From a bacterium (GTDB lineage Bacteria; Electryoneota; RPQS01): DNA of 13,496 nucleotides. The stretch covers positions 1 to 13,496 of the forward strand of contig JAHIZR010000289.1 of assembly GCA_018814465.1 (NCBI GenBank). The letters are read 5' to 3'. A program made the position numbers and the translations under genes. Each line of letters starts with the position of its first letter. The stretch's first letter is position 1. Positions 6,773 to 13,496 of the stretch are shown here, one piece after another. The notes below the pieces were generated by a model. That model made no database searches and was not told the DNA's origin. It saw only the letters and a program-made list of their open reading frames with translations.

Positions 6773-7897
6773 ATGTCTCTGCCCGATCCCCTCGAGTTAA
6801 TGGGTGTCGAGTTTAAGAAGGTTGCTCTCATTGGAGTCGGTTTGATTGGCGGATCCATTGGTTTGCGGATGCACGCGATGGGCTATCCGGGAACGATTAT
6901 CGGCTATGATCTGCCGGAGGTTCTCGATGAGGCGATCATGCGCGGGGCGATCGATCATGGGGTGGGCGATCTTTCGGAGGCTGTGGCGGACGCGGATTTA
7001 ATTGTGATGGCGATGACGGTAGATCAGATTGCCAGTCTGCTGCCTACGGTGCTTCGGCAGGCCCGCAAGGGGGCTGTTGTTACCGATACGGGTCCGGCGA
7101 AGGCGGAATTGTTGAGGATTGCCGGCGCGACACAAGAGAGCAACGGTGTTTACATCGGCGGCCATCCGATGGCTGGCAGTAAGCATCAGGGGATCTCGAA
7201 TTCGCATGCCGAGTTGTTTGTTTCGGCTTATTGGCTGTTGTGCGCACCGGAAGGGACGCCGGACGAGCCCTATCATTCGTTGAAGTGGTGGGTGCGGACC
7301 TTGGGAGCCTATCCGATCGGAATCGACGCGGAGGCTCATGATAAGATTATCGCCATGACGACGCATATGCCTTTCGTGCTGGCGTTGGCGCTGAGCAACT
7401 TTATCGCGGACAATTCCTCTGAGATGCCGCTGCTGCAGAAGCTGGCGACCGGGAATTTCCAGACGATGACTTCAATGGCGGCGCTTCCCTTGGGGATGTG
7501 GGAGGCGGTGATTGAGTTTAATCGTGAGAATTTGACGCATGCTCTGGGAGAGTTCAGGAAGGTATTGGACGAGTGTGATGAGCTGGTGAGGACAGGGCGG
7601 CTTTCGCAGCTTTGGCAGCGGGCGCACTCTTTTCAGCACCGGTTAGCCCGGGAGCGGCCCGGAGACTGGGAGGCTCAGAGCGAGTTGACGGTAATCGTGC
7701 CGGACCGGCCGGGAGCGATTGCGCGGATTTCCGGGCTGTTGGCGGGTCATGGAATCAATATTCGGGATATCGGTTTGCTGCATGTTCGTGAGCGGGTGGG
7801 CGGGGTTTTGCGAGTAACTTTAGAATCGCGCAGCGATGTTCACAGCGCGATTCAGGTGTTGAATGATCATGGTTTCAAGGCGAGTGTGAAGCGGTAG
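6773..7897 (+). CDS. tyrA: TyrA-family dehydrogenase (prephenate dehydrogenase) with ACT domain
   Basis: A 374-residue TyrA-type enzyme. The family oxidatively decarboxylates prephenate (or arogenate) with NAD(P)+ in tyrosine synthesis. Seen: Rossmann motif G21-V-G23-L-I-G26; D46 at the end of the second strand, favouring NAD+; catalytic H131 in GGHPMAGS; H198 in AMTTHMPF; helical domain to about 300; ACT domain about 304-372 (ELTVIVPDRPGAIARIS), which in related enzymes binds Tyr for feedback control. Odd points: the serine of the usual DxGSxK loop is P108 (DTGPAK), and the conserved Arg of the TRIA motif is S234 (MTSMAALPLGMW), so substrate or activity may differ. I chose ATG 6773, with GGAGA at 6766-6770 though spacing is short. 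TTG 6728 (no visible site) or ATG 6800 are alternatives. It follows the degenerate paralog by 59 bases without a terminator, so they are probably co-transcribed. Confidence 0.85.
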   Translation: MSLPDPLELMGVEFKKVALIGVGLIGGSIGLRMHAMGYPGTIIGYDLPEVLDEAIMRGAIDHGVGDLSEAVADADLIVMAMTVDQIASLLPTVLRQARKGAVVTDTGPAKAELLRIAGATQESNGVYIGGHPMAGSKHQGISNSHAELFVSAYWLLCAPEGTPDEPYHSLKWWVRTLGAYPIGIDAEAHDKIIAMTTHMPFVLALALSNFIADNSSEMPLLQKLATGNFQTMTSMAALPLGMWEAVIEFNRENLTHALGEFRKVLDECDELVRTGRLSQLWQRAHSFQHRLARERPGDWEAQSELTVIVPDRPGAIARISGLLAGHGINIRDIGLLHVRERVGGVLRVTLESRSDVHSAIQVLNDHGFKASVKR

Positions 7898-7948
7898 CAG
7901 TGGCTTCCGGGCACTCGGGGACAAAAAGCCTTGGCGAAATAGGAGACG

Positions 7949-7975
7949 AAAACCCGGCAGGACTGCCGGGTTTTT
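7949..7975. terminator. Strong, probably bidirectional intrinsic terminator
   Basis: AAAACCCGGCA (7949-7959) pairs perfectly with TGCCGGGTTTT (7964-7974) around a GGAC loop, giving an 11-bp stem with a T-run on the plus strand and an A-run on the other side. It sits between the convergent tyrA-like gene and flgB, so it can stop transcription from both. A small GTTCG...CGAAC stem follows at 7986-8003. Confidence 0.85.
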
Positions 7976-8037
7976 ATCATTCTGTGTTCGCTCGCTGACG
8001 AACGGTCCCAGAATGTTGACTTTTGTTTGAACTGATA

Positions 8038-8472
8038 TTATCCTCCGCCGCGGATAGCGCTTTTCATGTCAGTATAGCGGCGTCTGAGCAATTCGACTGA
8101 AGCTAAATAGCGAAGTTGAGTTTCCGCCATTTCCGCCATTTCCTGATCGATATCGACACCGTTCAGGTTATCGGATGCGGGATCAATAGGTTCGCGTTCA
8201 ACGCGGTGTTGGACTCCGGCGATTTCGTTGGCGATATCGGAGGAGAGGTGGCGGTCGTCCGAGCGGGCGAGTTTACTGTTCGAGCCATTGATGGCATCGC
8301 TCAGGAGATCTTCGAATTCGACTCTGACTCGTTGATATCCGGGAGTCTCGGCATTGGCGATATTTTGAGTATGGGCTCTTTGTCTCGCTGCCTGCGCATC
8401 AAGAGCGTTTTTCAGCGAGGTTGTTGCGGGGACATTGTTAACGAGTAAGTTTTGAATTAGGTTATCAGCCAC
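8038..8472 (-). CDS. flgB: Flagellar basal-body rod protein FlgB
   Basis: A 144-residue proximal rod protein, exported by the flagellar type III apparatus and placed just outside the MS ring. The N-terminal helix carries the rod/hook-family signature (AHTQNIANAETPGYQRVRVEF, about 33-53), and the C-terminal helix VDIDQEMAEMAETQLRYLAS with RRRYTDMKSAI is the matching half of the rod coiled coil. The middle part is short, as usual for FlgB. The start is GTG at 8472, with AAAGGAGA about seven bases upstream. A sigma-54-type promoter lies immediately in front. Unusually, flgC and fliE, the normal downstream partners, are absent: after flgB come only a terminator and the convergent tyrA-like gene. 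Family and length are clear; as it is full length there is no sign of decay. Confidence 0.93.
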   Translation of the reverse strand: MADNLIQNLLVNNVPATTSLKNALDAQAARQRAHTQNIANAETPGYQRVRVEFEDLLSDAINGSNSKLARSDDRHLSSDIANEIAGVQHRVEREPIDPASDNLNGVDIDQEMAEMAETQLRYLASVELLRRRYTDMKSAIRGGG

Positions 8473-8500
8473 GAGAGGTCTCCTTTGCAGATGCTATATA

Positions 8501-8516
8501 AGCAATCTGTGTACCG
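8501..8516 (-). promoter_or_regulatory. Sigma-54-type promoter upstream of flgB
   Basis: Read on the minus strand the site is CGGTACACAGATTGCT: GG and GC are separated by exactly ten bases, as in the -24/-12 consensus TGGCACG-N4-TTGCA/T. The TTGCT half is perfect; the -24 half has three mismatches. The predicted start near 8490 leaves an 18-base leader carrying the flgB ribosome binding site. Sigma-54 control of rod and hook genes is known in many flagellated bacteria. No activator site was identified. Confidence 0.6.
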
Positions 8517-8624
8517 GAAGCGGCTTGGGAGGCATATAGGTATAAATAATAGATAGATACAGGATTTCGATTTGCAGTGGATCAGGGCAGAATCTGCCTG
8601 AGAACAGACTTGAAGTAATGGATC

Positions 8625-8653
8625 AAAAAAGGCCCGGATGAAGCATCCGGGCC
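8625..8653 (-). terminator. Intrinsic terminator of the large secreted-protein gene
   Basis: A perfect 10-bp stem GGCCCGGATG/CATCCGGGCC with a 3-base loop is followed on the minus strand by six T (A-run 8625-8630). It lies 25 bases past the stop of the large gene, separating it from flgB, so flgB needs its own promoter. A 13-base dyad (GGCAGA-A-TCTGCC, 8586-8598) between the terminator and the flgB promoter has no assigned role. Confidence 0.85.
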
Positions 8654-8678
8654 CTTTAAAGCAGGTCAGTAGATAGGT

Positions 8679-11600
8679 TTACGGACAGGATTCGGTGGCA
8701 ACTACGACATAGAAGCGGATAGCTGCCAGAGGATTAGTATCCGTGTATTCAGTGACGGAACAGACGCAATCCAGGAAAGTGAAGTCTTCGGGGAAGGAAG
8801 CATTGCCGTCGGTTGTGTAGTAGATTCGGTAGCAGTCACAAAGCTGACCGAGACCGGGACTCCAACGAAGATCGACATAGCCGGTTGCGGTATTGAAGAA
8901 GTTCGTAACGTCCACGGGCACAGTGCAAGGAATCTCGGTCGAGGTGAACGGTTCATGTCTGCCGGACTGAATCTGCCAGCCGCTGCAGTAGCACGAGCTG
9001 TAGTCATATTGTCCGAGGACACCGTGCAGGTTGATGGGGCCGTCGGGGATTAACTCGCCGACGAGATCGCTGCAGTCGTCAACACGGAAGATGGTGGTGT
9101 CCGTGCCTGAAATCACCCAGTAGTTGGAATCGGCAGTCGCGAAGGTGTTGATACCGTCGCCTTGCGGGAAAACGACATTTTCGAGCATGACATGGCGCGA
9201 TTCATAAGCATCAACAGTGCAATCGTCGAGATGGATATCGACATCAGCAACGGTCAGAACCGGTTCATCCGCGGGTGCAACCGAAGCGGCCAGATAGGTA
9301 ATGACCACAGGGATCGGGGTATTATCGGAGAATTCAATCAGGCCGTTATAGGCGGTCACGTTGCCTTCGATTGAAACGGAGTCGCCGACAGCAGGAGGAC
9401 GAGTTTCATTCTGCATGTTGTTTGTGCAGCTATTTCCGTAAACGAGAACCGCGCAGCCGTCATCTTCAACATAGACATTGCGACGGCAGACGTCAACATG
9501 AGTTACGACGCCGTAAGTCAGCGCATGAACGCCGTTTTCGAGTGAAGTTCCACAGACATCAATTGTACGGATTTCGCAGAGTGTCAATTCTGTCGGGATG
9601 GAAGGTCCGGCACAGACATTAGTCGCGCCCGGAGTTCCGAAGTCGCCCGCCGAGCCGATCCATTGATCATCCGGGAGGCACCAGCTTGTGTCTTCGTTGA
9701 CCGGATAGGTTAGGTCGCGAAGCTGCATACTGTATCCCGCGAGATAGGGGAAGGTTGTATTATAGGTGAGTGAAGTTACCAGATTGTTGGAAGCATCAAA
9801 CAAAGAAATAACATCCGTAACGGGCATACCGGTGTTATTGAGGGTAACGCCGGTTGCGCCGCCGAAGAATACGTAATCTTCATCGATGCCGCCGTTGGTC
9901 GCGAAGTCACCGTTGTTGCAAAATACCATGTACTCATGGGAGGGGATGGAAAGCGTGACTTCAATGGTATCCGAGCCGGTTTGGTCAGTGATCCTCCATC
10001 CAGTGAGGTCGACAGCGGTTTCTTCGTTATTATAAATTTCGAACCATTCGCCTAGGTTGTCAAACACCGCAGCCGGATTGGGCATGATTTCGGTGATGAT
10101 GATATCTACGGCCTCCGTAACAGTGAACTGCGCTGTGCTGTTGGCTGCGATCACATTTTCAGCAAGATCCTCAACATTGTTGACGGTCAGGGTGTAGGTG
10201 TTCGGAGGCGTGAAAGCGGTCGGATAATACAGGCGAACAGTCATATTATTGGTCAGGAGATTTGCAGAGTCGGGAGTGCCGAAGCCGTTATCGATGGAGT
10301 AATTAGCGGCGGTTTCCGAAGTTGTGATATCGAGGGCTTCATCGAAGAAGGCATCCACGGCGAATTCGTTGGCAAGCGCGGCGCTGAGTAGAACAGGCGG
10401 CGTCACATCTTGTTCGCAGGTATGGGGTGCGGAGCCCGGAGTGCAATTAAGATAGCGACCTTCAGTATTGTAGATGGTATCGGACTGGTACCAGTCGATA
10501 GTATCCCAATCCTGACCGAAATCATCCAAACAGACTTCAATAGAGTAACCGGGAACGGTTGTGCCATTAGGGAAGTTTTGAGTCAACGAACCATAAATGA
10601 AAATACCACCGGTCTGCGCAGTATACAAGGTAAGATTATCACCACTGTTGCCAAGCGCCAAGCTTCCATAGACTGTGGTTCCGATAATCGCAGAGGGGAT
10701 TTCAACGAGGACGTCGGTATGCCAGCCGAGAACAAGGTAGGCTCCGGCGGCCAGAACGGTCGCTGCTGGAATCTCGACAACACCTTCACCGGCAGCAGGA
10801 TAGACATCATCATCGGAGAGTACCCAACCTGAGAGATTAATTGCTTCGGTGGTAGCATTATATAACTCAACCCACTCTCTGTCTCCCAATGGCGCGCCGC
10901 CGGTTCCTGTATCGTTGTACATCACCTCTGTGATAAGAATATCGCCATATTCTGGGATATAGGAAGAGATGGTGAATTGATCGGTTTCATCGACACAGGC
11001 ATTTTCAGCAAGGTCTTCGACGCCGTTAACGGTCAGGGTATAGGTATCTTCGGCGAAGGGAGACGTAAAGGTCAGATGAACAAGCGCCAAGTTCGTACCG
11101 TCGAGAGTCGCGGTAGCCGGAGTGACGTTGCCGGGGGTGACATCGTAGTTGCCGACAGTTTCGGCCGTGGTTTCATCAAGGTCTTCGTTGAAGAGCACGT
11201 CAATAGCGGTGGTGCTGAGAACCGAAATCGTTACGATTTCCGGTGGAGTGATATCCACATCGCAGGGGCTGGGAGCGGATCCCGGTGTGCAGTTGACATA
11301 GACTGTGCTTGCATAGGCGGCGGCGGATTCATACCATTCGATAGTATCCCAATCATTGCCGAGCGTATTCGAGCACACTTCGATCGAATTGCCGGCATTA
11401 GCGGTCGCCAAGTCGGGATATAGAGTCGTGAACGAACCGTGAATCAGCGCGCCGCCAACTGGATGAAGGAGGACGAGGTTGTCGCCGGGATCATTGCTGA
11501 GCGCGAACGATCCATAAAGTGAACCACAAATGACTTCACCGGTGATATCCGCGAGATCTTCAAGACCTAAGACGAGATATTGTCCTGCGGCAAGGGAAGT

Positions 11601-12692
11601 GCCGTTAGGAACCTGAATGACGCCTTCACTGAAAGGAGGATATTCCGTGGCATCGGAGAGGAGCAGACCGGAGATGTCAATCGTGCTGCCGGTGGTATTG
11701 TAGATTTCCACCCATTCGACATCGGTATCGACGTTGTCATACATAACTTCGGAGATAACGATGTCATCGGTGCCAATGGCGACAGTGGAAATAACGAAGG
11801 GACGGAAGTCGGTGACGATCGGGTTGCCGGCGGTGTCTTCGACGCTGCTGACGGTCAGTTCATAGGCATTCGCGGCCAGCGCGGAACCGAAGGTCAGGTG
11901 GACGATGCGGGCGTCGGTACCATCAAGTTCGGCGGTGGAAGGGTTGCCGACGCCGTTGTTGACGGAGTAGTTGGTGACGGTTTCGGTCGTGGTTTCGTCC
12001 ATGACTTCATTAAAGCGAACATCAATCTGGGTCGTGGTGTTCACCCAAACGAAGGAGAGCAGCGGGGGATCGGTATCCTGTACAGGACCGCAGGTTGTAT
12101 TGGCGGCGCCGGGTGTACAGAAACGGTAGAGGCCAGTGGTAGCATATTCATTAGTAGAAACATGCCAATATTCGCTATCACTGGACCAAGGAGCATTTTC
12201 ATTGCACTTCTCGATGGATTCACCGTCGTTGCTGCCGGCCAAATCCGGATAATAATCATTCTCGTCTGCCGAAATAATTCCATCTATCAGTGTGCCGCCG
12301 CTGGTAGATGTATATAATGCGAGGTTATCTCCGCTGTTTCCCAATGTCCAGGAGGCATCGAATTCGGAACAGACAATTTCACCGTCGATATCGTCCAGTG
12401 CGACTTTGCACAATACCAAATATCCATCGGCTGGGATTGTTGTTGAGGCCGGGACTTCGATACCACCTTCAGTACTGGTAGGATAGGCGTTGTTATCGGT
12501 AAGGTACCAGCCGGAAATGTCGATTGGGGAATCCGTAGTATTATGGATTTCAACCCATTCCATGTCGGTGGGAGTTCCGATGTCATCATACATGATTTCA
12601 TTGATGACGACATCGCCGGGATCTACCGCCCAGGCGGCGGAAACCAAGATTCCAAGGCAAAGCAATAAAAAGAATCTGCTTGCGGATTTCAT
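8679..12692 (-). CDS. Large exported multi-domain protein with four lamin-tail domains, Ig-like domains and a Cys-rich C-terminus
   Basis: A 1337-residue protein starting with a clear signal peptide (MKSASRFFLLLCLG..., likely cut after AWA, 22/23). Architecture by eye: lamin-tail domains (LTD, motif INEIMYDD...EWVEIHNTT...ISGWYLTD) at about 23-201, 308-477, 582-759 and 861-1028; SbsA-type Ig-like domains after the first three (about 208-303, 482-577, 764-860; each has an FNE(V/D)(M/L)DETT-like strand and a VEDLAEN-like end); two OB-fold-like segments (about 1036-1130 and 1145-1250); and a FnIII-like domain (1258-1332). The first three LTDs end in a CTPG(A/S)A...C motif. The protein is acidic, Thr-rich and very poor in Lys, fitting an extracellular location. 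No catalytic motif, LPXTG, membrane anchor or recognisable T9SS sorting domain was seen. Extracellular LTD proteins are common, but their role is unclear; adhesion or display is a guess. ATG 12692 is chosen for its AGGAG and signal peptide; the frame continues upstream to 12818. Confidence 0.85.
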   Translation of the reverse strand: MKSASRFFLLLCLGILVSAAWAVDPGDVVINEIMYDDIGTPTDMEWVEIHNTTDSPIDISGWYLTDNNAYPTSTEGGIEVPASTTIPADGYLVLCKVALDDIDGEIVCSEFDASWTLGNSGDNLALYTSTSGGTLIDGIISADENDYYPDLAGSNDGESIEKCNENAPWSSDSEYWHVSTNEYATTGLYRFCTPGAANTTCGPVQDTDPPLLSFVWVNTTTQIDVRFNEVMDETTTETVTNYSVNNGVGNPSTAELDGTDARIVHLTFGSALAANAYELTVSSVEDTAGNPIVTDFRPFVISTVAIGTDDIVISEVMYDNVDTDVEWVEIYNTTGSTIDISGLLLSDATEYPPFSEGVIQVPNGTSLAAGQYLVLGLEDLADITGEVICGSLYGSFALSNDPGDNLVLLHPVGGALIHGSFTTLYPDLATANAGNSIEVCSNTLGNDWDTIEWYESAAAYASTVYVNCTPGSAPSPCDVDITPPEIVTISVLSTTAIDVLFNEDLDETTAETVGNYDVTPGNVTPATATLDGTNLALVHLTFTSPFAEDTYTLTVNGVEDLAENACVDETDQFTISSYIPEYGDILITEVMYNDTGTGGAPLGDREWVELYNATTEAINLSGWVLSDDDVYPAAGEGVVEIPAATVLAAGAYLVLGWHTDVLVEIPSAIIGTTVYGSLALGNSGDNLTLYTAQTGGIFIYGSLTQNFPNGTTVPGYSIEVCLDDFGQDWDTIDWYQSDTIYNTEGRYLNCTPGSAPHTCEQDVTPPVLLSAALANEFAVDAFFDEALDITTSETAANYSIDNGFGTPDSANLLTNNMTVRLYYPTAFTPPNTYTLTVNNVEDLAENVIAANSTAQFTVTEAVDIIITEIMPNPAAVFDNLGEWFEIYNNEETAVDLTGWRITDQTGSDTIEVTLSIPSHEYMVFCNNGDFATNGGIDEDYVFFGGATGVTLNNTGMPVTDVISLFDASNNLVTSLTYNTTFPYLAGYSMQLRDLTYPVNEDTSWCLPDDQWIGSAGDFGTPGATNVCAGPSIPTELTLCEIRTIDVCGTSLENGVHALTYGVVTHVDVCRRNVYVEDDGCAVLVYGNSCTNNMQNETRPPAVGDSVSIEGNVTAYNGLIEFSDNTPIPVVITYLAASVAPADEPVLTVADVDIHLDDCTVDAYESRHVMLENVVFPQGDGINTFATADSNYWVISGTDTTIFRVDDCSDLVGELIPDGPINLHGVLGQYDYSSCYCSGWQIQSGRHEPFTSTEIPCTVPVDVTNFFNTATGYVDLRWSPGLGQLCDCYRIYYTTDGNASFPEDFTFLDCVCSVTEYTDTNPLAAIRFYVVVATESCP

Positions 12693-12697
12693 AGAGA

Positions 12698-12702
12698 CTC
12701 CT
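12698..12702 (-). promoter_or_regulatory. Ribosome binding site fixing the start of the large exported protein
   Basis: AGGAG on the minus strand lies five bases before ATG 12692, and the protein from this ATG begins with a textbook signal peptide. The 42 extra in-frame codons upstream would put charged and polar residues ahead of the signal peptide and have no comparable site. Confidence 0.7.
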
Positions 12703-12829
12703 GTTAGTCTTTTATTCATATCTTTCAGATAGCTATCATCCAGAACAATGATAATCAAGTAGTATTCAGGGAATGTGAGATGAAATTGAGATTTCACTGA
12801 GAGCGTAAAGGGACTCACGCATTCCCAAA

Positions 12830-12846
12830 TTGTGTGTAATACACAA
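12830..12846. promoter_or_regulatory. Inverted repeat, possible operator
   Basis: TTGTGT and its exact complement ACACAA are separated by GTAAT. The repeat overlaps the -10 end of the promoter candidate on the minus strand, where a repressor or other dimeric regulator could act. No regulator gene is in the window to pair with it. Confidence 0.35.
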
Positions 12847-12873
12847 GATAGCTCCGAAATAAGGAAAACGCAA
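12845..12873 (-). promoter_or_regulatory. Weak sigma-70-like promoter candidate for the exported-protein gene
   Basis: On the minus strand TTGCGT (12868-12873) and TATCTT (12845-12850) are exactly 17 bases apart, upstream of the exported-protein gene and overlapping an inverted repeat. Matches to the consensus are only partial (3/6 and 4/6), so this is tentative. Confidence 0.3.
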
Positions 12874-13056
12874 GCAAAATCAAGCAGTTTTCTGGGTCAG
12901 TTATGTCGAGTATGAAGGCTAAAACAGCAGGAAATCAAGTTCACTTTGTCATAAATTAAATGAACCCTTTAAGATGGCAGAAATCGTCGATATTGATCGA
13001 GAGAGGCATAGCTAAGTTCCGCCTGCAGTATACTTCGCGGTTCATTGAAGCTGGAG

Positions 13057-13082
13057 AAAAAAAGGACCGATTTTCCGGTCCT
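13057..13082 (-). terminator. Intrinsic terminator of the receiver-domain gene
   Basis: AGGACCG and CGGTCCT (13063-13069 and 13076-13082) form a perfect 7-bp stem with a 6-base loop, followed on the minus strand by a seven-base T-run (A-run 13057-13063). It lies 26 bases after the receiver gene stop, so the large exported protein is not read from that transcript. Confidence 0.8.
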
Positions 13083-13108
13083 CGAAGGTAAGCAAAATAG
13101 AGCGAAGA

Positions 13109-13496
13109 CTAATGTTCAACTTCAGATTCGATCTCGATGTTCAGGGCGAGCAGGGCTTGAGCCAGCGATTCCAGTTCGAAGGGTTTTTCCAGATAATAGT
13201 TGGGTCCGTTGTCAGGCAGCGGGTAGTCGTTGCCGCTGCTTAAAGCCAGACAGGGAACATCCCCGCAACGAGTCCGAACCTGCGTCAGCCATTCATCGCC
13301 GTCATCGAAGTCGCCGAGATCAAAGCAGACGAGTTCCGGTCTCAGATCATGGGAGTAAATCCAGGCGGTCGCATCATCCAAGGACGAGAAGGCTTCGCAG
13401 GGATGTCCGGTTTTGGCCAGCATTCGGCGCGCAACTTCCCGAACGGTCGGATTATTGACAATCAGCAGTCCGGGGCCGAGGGGAAGTACGGATTCG
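13109..13496 (-). CDS. Receiver (REC) domain, C-terminal end of a longer protein, possibly a hybrid sensor kinase (5' end outside the window)
   Basis: The frame is open from the right edge to the TAA at 13109 (128 visible residues), so the start is probably beyond the window; the ATG at 13423 is internal to the fold. Visible order: beta-1 LLIVNNPTVREVARRML (10-26), putative phospho-acceptor D59 in VCFDLGDFDDGDEW, S86 in CLALSSGND at the Thr/Ser switch position, and K104-P105 in YYLEKPFEL. This is the CheY-like layout. The acidic pair after beta-1, normally Asp-Asp or Glu-Asp, is N14-N15, which should weaken Mg2+ binding and phosphorylation. The loop after D59 is one residue short and lacks the usual Pro. 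The lead-in ESVLPLGPGLLIV resembles the linker between a histidine kinase core and a C-terminal receiver, so a hybrid kinase is my best guess; a stand-alone regulator is possible. Confidence 0.78.
   Translation of the reverse strand, partial: ESVLPLGPGLLIVNNPTVREVARRMLAKTGHPCEAFSSLDDATAWIYSHDLRPELVCFDLGDFDDGDEWLTQVRTRCGDVPCLALSSGNDYPLPDNGPNYYLEKPFELESLAQALLALNIEIESEVEH

Larger units (their letters stand above)
12693..13056. other. Non-coding stretch: leader of the exported-protein gene and spacer
   Basis: About 360 bases with no supportable gene on either strand. It is AT-rich and holds the ribosome binding site above, a perfect 10-bp palindrome GATAGCTATC (12728-12737), a 17-base inverted repeat (12830-12846) and one weak promoter candidate. 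The part from 12880 to 13056 shows nothing recognisable. A leader of about 150 bases is expected if the promoter candidate is right; no known riboswitch was identified in it. Confidence 0.5.

Noticed and set aside
8679..8910. Type IX secretion sorting domain at the C-terminus of the exported protein
   Set aside because: The end is a FnIII-like domain closing in ATESCP, without the Gly-rich and Lys/Arg-ended pattern of known T9SS sorting domains.
11580..12317. Long Gly-rich reading frame (245 codons) on the plus strand
   Set aside because: It lies wholly inside the exported-protein gene on the other strand, has low-complexity composition, no ribosome binding site and no family resemblance. 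It is a mirror of the repeated LTD coding.
12693..12818. Longer N-terminus for the exported protein (42 extra codons)
   Set aside because: It would bury the signal peptide, and the ATG at 12692 has a good ribosome binding site.
13045..13458. 137-codon plus-strand frame at the right end
   Set aside because: It is antisense to the receiver domain and rich in Arg and Ser, as expected of a shadow frame; it begins inside the terminator region.
1..13496. CRISPR array, tRNA, rRNA, integrase, toxin-antitoxin or known defence genes
   Set aside because: No regularly spaced repeats, cloverleaf-like genes or matching protein motifs were found on either strand.

Overview
The window looks like a piece of a mid-GC bacterial chromosome, most probably from an uncultured, flagellated lineage related to the Fibrobacteres-Chlorobi-Bacteroidetes group (Zixibacteria or Cloacimonadota type). 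That placement is inference. It rests on the very large secreted protein built of lamin-tail and Ig-like modules ending in a FnIII-like domain, together with a flagellar rod gene and a SufU-type Suf operon. No marker gene fixes the taxonomy.

Left part (1-5493, + strand). The 3' end of a family 2 glycosyltransferase is followed 31 bases later by an iron-sulfur cluster assembly operon: sufB, sufD, a Rieske ferredoxin, sufS and sufU. sufB/sufD and sufS/sufU each overlap by 8 bases. The ATPase gene sufC, a core partner of SufB and SufD, is absent from the cluster. A 249-base gap between sufD and the Rieske gene holds palindromic repeats, one of them of the GTCATTCC...GGAATCC type. The operon closes with a likely intrinsic terminator.

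Centre (5526-7975, + strand). A sigma-70-like promoter precedes two tandem genes related to prephenate dehydrogenase. The first has lost its Rossmann glycines and catalytic His, so it looks like a pseudoenzyme. The second keeps the NAD-binding motif, the catalytic His and a C-terminal ACT domain, but differs at two usually conserved active-site positions. Whether they work together is the most interesting open question here. A strong hairpin terminator, probably bidirectional, separates them from the convergent right-hand part.

Right part (8038-13496, - strand). A solitary flgB sits behind a good sigma-54-type promoter. Upstream of it is a 1337-residue exported protein with four lamin-tail domains, three Ig-like domains, two probable OB-fold-like domains and a Cys-rich C-terminus, with its own terminator. 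Last comes a 5'-truncated gene ending in a receiver domain whose acidic pair is Asn-Asn, also followed by a terminator. Each of these three genes appears to be its own transcription unit.

No tRNA, rRNA, CRISPR array, insertion sequence or phage gene was seen.
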